DNA from: Candidatus Omnitrophota bacterium
Lineage (GTDB): Bacteria; Verrucomicrobiota; Verrucomicrobiia; Limisphaerales; UBA1319
Reading direction: 5' to 3'
NCBI GenBank assembly: GCA_023473405.1
Contig: JAMCZD010000078.1
Location: 1 to 10,302 of the forward strand
Length of the DNA stretch: 10,302 nt
Below the pieces are notes generated by a model. That model saw only the letters and a list, made by a program, of their open reading frames with translations, did not search any database and had not been told where the DNA came from. The translations under genes were made by a program, and so were the position numbers. Shown here in pieces: positions 7,364 through 10,302 of the stretch (position 1 is its first letter; every line of letters begins with the position of its first letter).

Positions 7364-8025
7364 TTAACGGGAGCGAGCGACTGGCTTTTGGCGATTGCGG
7401 ATGGTTGGAAAGCTCACCTGACTCGTTGATAACTCAAAATAGATCACCCACGGCACAATATTGTCCCCATCCTGGCGCCAACCAAAAGGAATGCCAGCCT
7501 CCTGAGCGGCGGCGACCGCCGCATGGATGACCTCTTCCTTTTCGGCGTAATCGTTGGCACGCGCACAGCGACTGCGGTGGTAGTTGGCGCTCGACTAATA
7601 TCCACATTGATAATCCCGAAAATAAACACCGTTTGCGGAGCGGCTTTTGGCGCGATCGCTGGCCTGCTGGGCGGTCTTAAGGGCAAGCAAGAGGCGTCTG
7701 TAGGGAGTCGCCTTCAACAACTTTGTCGTGCGACGGGTTTTGGCTGCCGCCCGGGCGGCGGCAGACCGCCGCAAGTGCACCTGCTGCCGTCGGGCTCTCT
7801 CGGCGGTGAACCAAGCGCGTCCGGAATCGCTTTTGGTCCAGGCGATTAATTGGCGCTTCCAATCTATCGGTGCAACCGGACGAAAAACAAAGTCATGGCG
7901 GGAAAATTCGTAGTGTTTTGATTGGTGTCGGGCCTCCTCGCGGTTGTCGTCATACCACTGAGCAATGGACTTGGTGGCGGCGCCGAACAAAAAGGAGCGG
8001 GATGACGCGTGGTTATCAGGTTGAT
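7364..8025 (-). pseudogene. Unidentified conserved-looking protein, interrupted by an in-frame TAG
   Basis: A single minus-strand frame runs from about 8025 to a TAA at 7364-7366, with a TAG at 7595-7597 as its only internal stop. Before the TAG the product is basic and helical (pieces such as KSIAQWYDDNREEARH, APIDWKRQLIAWTKSDSGRA, then an Arg/Ala/Lys-rich stretch). After the TAG the same frame keeps a protein-like pattern: YAEKEEVIHAAVAAAQEAG, IPFGW (7478-7492) and PWVIYFELSTSQVSF (7409-7453). The last piece resembles a conserved motif I half-recall (PW-hydrophobic-YF-xx-PTGQVSFH) from a family of unknown function, and after QVSF the resemblance stops, as if the C-terminus were lost. No ATG with a ribosome binding site lies between 8028 and the conserved part. 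I read this as a decayed gene with a nonsense mutation. TAG is used as a normal stop at 9332, so recoding is unlikely. Confidence 0.5.
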
Positions 8026-8027
8026 TC

Positions 8028-8304
8028 TCAAGGTGATCGGTGGTTGCGGTTTTTCCAGTGGCGGTGAATGGCGTCGGTGGCGCGCGCGAGCCACTGGCGG
8101 TCGGCTCGCAATGCCTCCAGTTCGGCAGAGGCAAAAAACTTGGTGCCGTTGGGGGGGTGGATGACCCAGCGGGTGGAGCAGACCCACGGCGACCAGGACC
8201 GGGATATCGTGCGGCTGGAAACCGAGATACCAGGCGGTCTGCAGGACATTGAGGCGTGCCGGTGGCTTTGACAGATTCAAGAAATCGCGTTGTTCCTGGT
8301 TCAT
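8028..8304 (-). pseudogene. Small HTH (excisionase/MerR-like) protein, frameshifted in a G7 tract
   Basis: Starting at the ATG at 8304, the frame reads MNQEQRDFLNLSKPPARLNV, then TAWYLGFQPHDIPVLVAVGL, then LHPLGHPPP, where it leaves the coding pattern at a run of seven G on the plus strand (8151-8157). Removing one base of the run restores a perfect continuation (NGTKFFASAELEALRADRQW, LARATDAIHRHWKNRNHRSP) to the TGA at 8028, giving 91 residues. The layout (hydrophobic turn, 'P.LV..GLL.PLG', 'G.KFF...EL..L..D') matches a compact helix-turn-helix of the excisionase/MerR type. From memory, short proteins of this kind are frequent in Pedosphaera-like Verrucomicrobia. The intact coding pattern on both sides of the run points to a recent mutation, phase variation or a homopolymer sequencing error. 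No clear ribosome binding site precedes the ATG. The role is unknown, presumably DNA binding. Confidence 0.68.
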
Positions 8305-8927
8305 GGGGAGTTTGAATTAGAAGGTTCGGTTGAAGCCGTTGGTAACGTGAAAGGGGCAATGGAATTGATGGATTGGGGCATGATACTCAGCGAGGGATGC
8401 GGACTTGAAGGTCCACTGTTCGGAGGGGAAGGCAAGCCATTATGGGGTGACTGGAATCGGCTGAGGCCGGGACGCGCCTGGGTGCGGTCAATCGTTTGGG
8501 TCACATAGACGTAGAATTGCTTGCCCGGGGGCACCATGACGTAAAGGCCGTCGCGTTTGATTCCGTGGGCCTCATTCAGCCACTCTGCTACCTCGGAAGC
8601 CGATCGCCATCGCCCCGTTCGCAAACCTTCCTTGAGCTGGTCCTGAACCCCGACTGCGCCGACCGGACTGGTGGACCCCGGTGGCGTGTGCCGTTCCAAA
8701 AGCCCTTTGATGCCGGCGCTGGCAAACTTGTTCAGCCAGAGTTGAATCGTCGAGCGGGCCCGGCCGGCCAGGCGGGCCAGGTCCTCCAGCCCGTGACGAC
8801 CAGTTATCGCCCGCAGCAGCGTCTGAAGGCGTTCATGGTCACGGTCGTTGGCGACCAAGGCGAGACGGCGTTGCAATTCGGCCCTTTGAGCCGCGGTCAA
8901 TTCCACCCTTTTCTTTTTCCGTCCCAT
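8301..8927 (-). CDS. IS630-like helix-turn-helix protein with an atypical Pro/Ser-rich tail, probably truncated
   Basis: The start ATG at 8927 has a strong purine-rich site (GGAGGGGAGG) immediately before it. Residues 1-8 are basic (MGRKKKRV). Residues about 46-70 form one HTH (LEDLARLAGRARSTIQLWLN), followed by LLERHTPPG. Residues about 95-125 form a second winged-HTH-like unit (WRSASEVAEWLNEAHGIKR). This two-domain layout is the DNA-binding half of IS630-family transposases. The expected next part, a linker and a DDE catalytic domain, is absent. After residue 140 the product turns Pro/Ser/Asn-rich and does not look like folded protein. So the 208-codon frame is likely a truncated transposase fragment or a domesticated DNA-binding protein reading into noncoding DNA. 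Its TGA overlaps the ATG at 8304 as ATGA, perhaps by chance given the poor tail. I did not find terminal inverted repeats. It is divergent from the ArdC cluster across an AT-rich spacer. Confidence 0.55.
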   Translation of the reverse strand: MGRKKKRVELTAAQRAELQRRLALVANDRDHERLQTLLRAITGRHGLEDLARLAGRARSTIQLWLNKFASAGIKGLLERHTPPGSTSPVGAVGVQDQLKEGLRTGRWRSASEVAEWLNEAHGIKRDGLYVMVPPGKQFYVYVTQTIDRTQARPGLSRFQSPHNGLPSPPNSGPSSPHPSLSIMPQSINSIAPFTLPTASTEPSNSNSP

Positions 8928-8950
8928 CCTCCCCTCCGTCTACCGGACAG

Positions 8951-9019
8951 GCTCTCATTTCATTTAAAAATAATCAATAAAATATCTACCAATTATCACT
9001 GAGACATGCTATAAGGAAG
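8951..9019 (+). promoter_or_regulatory. AT-rich divergent spacer with an extended -10 promoter candidate
   Basis: About 50 bases (8951-9000) are only about 22% GC, in sharp contrast with both sides. Near its right edge TGCTATAAG (9007-9015) matches an extended -10 element, 34 bases before the start codon at 9050. The -35 region is weak. The spacer could serve both the minus-strand HTH gene (start 8927) and the plus-strand cluster. Confidence 0.45.
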
Positions 9020-9037
9020 ATGGTTGTTCAATCCTTT

Positions 9038-9044
9038 AAGGAGG
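9038..9044 (+). promoter_or_regulatory. Ribosome binding site setting the start at 9050
   Basis: AAGGAGG lies 5 nt before the ATG at 9050. An in-frame ATG at 9020 lacks comparable spacing and would place this site inside the coding sequence, so 9050 is preferred. The ArdC gene has almost the same leader (AGGAGG then aaatc, ATG at 9759). Confidence 0.75.
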
Positions 9045-9049
9045 AAATT

Positions 9050-9334
9050 ATGGACCTTCAATCACCTGCAAAATCCTTCCGGCTGGGACAGACTGTAATC
9101 ACGCGCCACGCGCGGGAACGCCTCCATCCGGCTGATGTTCGCGCCGCGCTGCAGCGGCACACCCGGCGCGACTGGGGCGACCTGTGTCCCGAAGACGTGG
9201 CCGAAAACAATCGGTCTCTCGACGATGGCTGTCGGCTGCTCTCCCAATATTGCGACCGCAGAGGAACCAAGTTCTGGATTATTACCGAGGCGGACCGTTC
9301 GGTGACCACCATCCTGCTTCCGGAGGACTACTAG
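9050..9334 (+). CDS. Small mobile-element ('plasmid-related') protein accompanying ArdC
   Basis: This is a 94-residue soluble protein. It has VITRHARERLHPADVRAALQ at 16-35, then RHTRRDWGDLCPEDVAENN (36-54), a GCRLLSQY segment (60-67), and KFWIITEADRSVTTILLPED at 74-93. I know this pattern (DWG.LC.ED, then K-F-W-I-I-T-E-A-D-R-S-V-T-T) from small proteins of plasmids and integrative elements that often sit next to antirestriction genes; no biochemical function is known to me. The C-terminal beta-rich part resembles the edge of a small alpha/beta fold. It has a strong ribosome binding site and is the first gene of a three-gene plus-strand group. It ends in TAG. The next gene encodes a diverged relative. 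The frame is intact, unlike the genes to its left. Confidence 0.75.
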   Translation: MDLQSPAKSFRLGQTVITRHARERLHPADVRAALQRHTRRDWGDLCPEDVAENNRSLDDGCRLLSQYCDRRGTKFWIITEADRSVTTILLPEDY

Positions 9335-9344
9335 ACATAGGACT

Positions 9345-9371
9345 GCCGGTCATTGCCGGCTGCCCTTTTTT
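9345..9371 (+). terminator. Weak hairpin followed by a T-run between the two small genes
   Basis: GCCGG (9345-9349) and CCGGC (9356-9360) pair around a 6-nt loop, and six T follow at 9366-9371 after a 5-nt gap. The short stem and the gap make this at best a leaky terminator or attenuator 11 nt after the stop codon at 9332-9334. Confidence 0.3.
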
Positions 9372-9387
9372 GAAAAGGAAATGCACC

Positions 9388-9693
9388 ATGGACACAACGC
9401 CCTTTTTTGTTGAATTGACGGATTGGAGCCCTGTTAATCCCGACCTTACCCTGGGCCGGGTTTTCGTGGAACGAACCCTCCTTCAAAGGATTAAGCCCGA
9501 GCACCTTCACCATGCCCTCCAGAGCCACGCGATTGGCAACTGGGGCCTGGTGCCGATGGCCATCGCCAAACTCAACGGCGAGGCCTCTGAACATGGCGGT
9601 CCCATCCTGTCGCTTTTCAACGTCCAGGACGTCACGCGCTTCGTTGTGGTTACCAAGGGCAATCCGCCGCGAACGGAGGTTACCGGGTGGTGA
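9388..9693 (+). CDS. Small protein related to the preceding one, of unknown function
   Basis: This is a 101-residue protein. The ATG at 9388 follows AAGGAA with 7-nt spacing; an out-of-frame ATG at 9381 is closer to that site and is ignored. Core features line up with the neighbour at 9050: RIKPEHLHHALQSHAIGNWG (34-53) against LHPADVRAALQRH..RDWG, and a late beta segment TRFVVVTKG (83-91) against KFWIITEAD. The LC.ED motif of the neighbour is replaced by LVPMAIAKLNG, and the TILLPED ending is missing. I therefore call them ancient paralogues sharing an ALQ.H...(D/N)WG core, with this one diverged. It sits between the first small gene and ardC, all on the plus strand, which suggests a common mobile-element role. 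Nothing in it indicates an enzyme or a membrane protein. Confidence 0.72.
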   Translation: MDTTPFFVELTDWSPVNPDLTLGRVFVERTLLQRIKPEHLHHALQSHAIGNWGLVPMAIAKLNGEASEHGGPILSLFNVQDVTRFVVVTKGNPPRTEVTGW

Positions 9694-9695
9694 AG

Positions 9696-9720
9696 AGGCG
9701 CCGTCACTGAGGCGGCACCT
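9696..9720 (+). promoter_or_regulatory. Stem-loop between the second small gene and ardC
   Basis: AGGCGCCGTC (9696-9705) pairs with GGCGGCACCT (9711-9720) around the 5-nt loop ACTGA, with one C-A mismatch and one G-T pair. It starts 2 nt after the stop codon at 9691-9693. No T-run follows, so it is not a standard terminator; a processing, attenuation or mRNA-stability role is possible. Confidence 0.4.
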
Positions 9721-9758
9721 GCGGTAACAGGCAGACTTTATATATCCAGGAGGAAATC

Positions 9759-10302
9759 ATGAACGTCTACCAATCGGTGACCGAGCGAATCTTGAAACAG
9801 TTGGAATCGGGCATTATTCCCTGGCGCAAGACCTGGACCACCGGACTGCCCAAAAGCCTAACCACCGGCAAGGAATATCGCGGGGTGAACATCCTGGTCC
9901 TGGGCACCGCCGGGTTCACTTCCCGCTACTGGATTACCTACCGGGAGGCCTTGCGTTTGGGCGGCCATGTTCGTAAAGGGGAAAAGGCCACGTTTGTTGT
10001 CTTCTGGAAATGGCGCACGCCGCAGGAGCTTGCAGAGCGGGAGGAAAAGACCGGCAAACAACACCTTGCCCCCTGCGTGCCTTTCACTAGCGCGGTGTTC
10101 AACCTCGACCAGGTCGAAGGTGTCAACCGCCCGATGGATGATGTGCCTAACCGGTTGAACGGGAATTACGCCGTTGCCGACCAGATGCTGGCCGTGATGC
10201 CCAATCAACCCAAAATCGTTCACGCGGCTACCTCCGAACCGCACTACAGCCCGAGCCTGGACCAAATCACCCTGCCGCACCTGGGTCAGTTCGAGAGCGC
10301 CG
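9759..10302 (+). CDS. ardC: ArdC-type antirestriction protein, N-terminal part (3' end outside window)
   Basis: The frame opens at an ATG with AGGAGG 5 nt upstream and runs past the window end (181 complete codons). Proteins of this family have an N-terminal single-stranded-DNA-binding domain and a C-terminal zinc-peptidase-like domain, and they protect incoming DNA during transfer. Visible family features are YQSVTERILKQLESGIIPWR (4-23) with KTW following, GKEYRGVN at 37-44, YWITYREALRLGGHVRKGEK at 57-76, FNLDQVEG at 114-121, and YSPSLDQITLPHLGQFES at 163-180, the lead-in to the metallopeptidase part. The zinc motif itself would lie beyond the window and cannot be checked. It is third in a cluster with two small mobile-element proteins. 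It probably belongs to a plasmid or integrative element next to, or inserted in, the defence island. Confidence 0.93.
   Translation, partial: MNVYQSVTERILKQLESGIIPWRKTWTTGLPKSLTTGKEYRGVNILVLGTAGFTSRYWITYREALRLGGHVRKGEKATFVVFWKWRTPQELAEREEKTGKQHLAPCVPFTSAVFNLDQVEGVNRPMDDVPNRLNGNYAVADQMLAVMPNQPKIVHAATSEPHYSPSLDQITLPHLGQFESA

Noticed and set aside
7523..7849. Plus-strand 108-codon frame with a Gly-zipper-like hydrophobic stretch (VCGAAFGAIAGLLGGLKG), resembling a small membrane or bacteriocin-like peptide
   Set aside because: It is exactly antisense to the minus-strand frame 7364-8025, has no good ribosome binding site, and its Gly/Ala runs are the complement of Ala/Pro codons. The minus-strand reading has better protein character.
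8026..8359. Start at ATG 8359 for the minus-strand frame that ends at 7595 (254 codons)
   Set aside because: The first third would overlap the small HTH gene out of frame and is Pro/Thr/Ser-rich shadow sequence. The plausible coding part begins only after about 8025.

Overview
The window reads as a piece of a bacterial defence island that grades through decayed sequence into the start of a mobile-element gene cluster. The GC content is fairly high, apart from one AT-rich island near 8951-9010. My best guess for the source is a Verrucomicrobium (Limisphaerales/Pedosphaera-like). That guess rests mainly on the small HTH protein at 8028-8304, whose sequence I associate with that group from memory, so the taxonomy is an inference.

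Layout. (1) 3-4888, plus strand: the 3' end of a BREX operon, with a 5'-truncated pglZ, then brxD, then the Lhr-like helicase gene brxHI. The genes are tightly packed (6-nt gap, then a 4-nt GTGA overlap). The order pglZ-brxD-brxHI is shared by type 2 (Pgl) and type 6 BREX, and the genes that would separate the two lie upstream of the window. (2) 4941-6808, minus strand, convergent with BREX: a helix-rich protein with a C-terminal PD-(D/E)XK-like nuclease signature. Its front end is broken by an apparent one-base frameshift and, further upstream, a TGA in the same frame. (3) 6809-7363: no convincing gene, but an 11-bp tandem repeat, a G-quadruplex motif and a repeated 12-mer. (4) 7364-8927, minus strand: three consecutive decayed or doubtful genes. 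These are an unidentified ORF interrupted by a TAG codon, a small HTH gene frameshifted in a run of seven G, and an IS630-like HTH protein that lacks a DDE domain and ends in a Pro/Ser-rich tail. (5) 9050-10302, plus strand: two small related proteins followed by the N-terminal 181 residues of an ArdC-type antirestriction protein, each with its own good ribosome binding site.

How the parts work together. PglZ, BrxD and BrxHI belong to one phage-defence system. The broken nuclease next to it could be a second defence effector that has been inactivated. The ArdC cluster belongs to the opposing side: mobile elements use such proteins to enter hosts that carry restriction. The decayed block between them looks like an insertion hot spot or an old element boundary. 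The strongest leads beyond standard annotation are the broken nuclease gene and the three lesions in minus-strand genes, set against a fully intact BREX segment.
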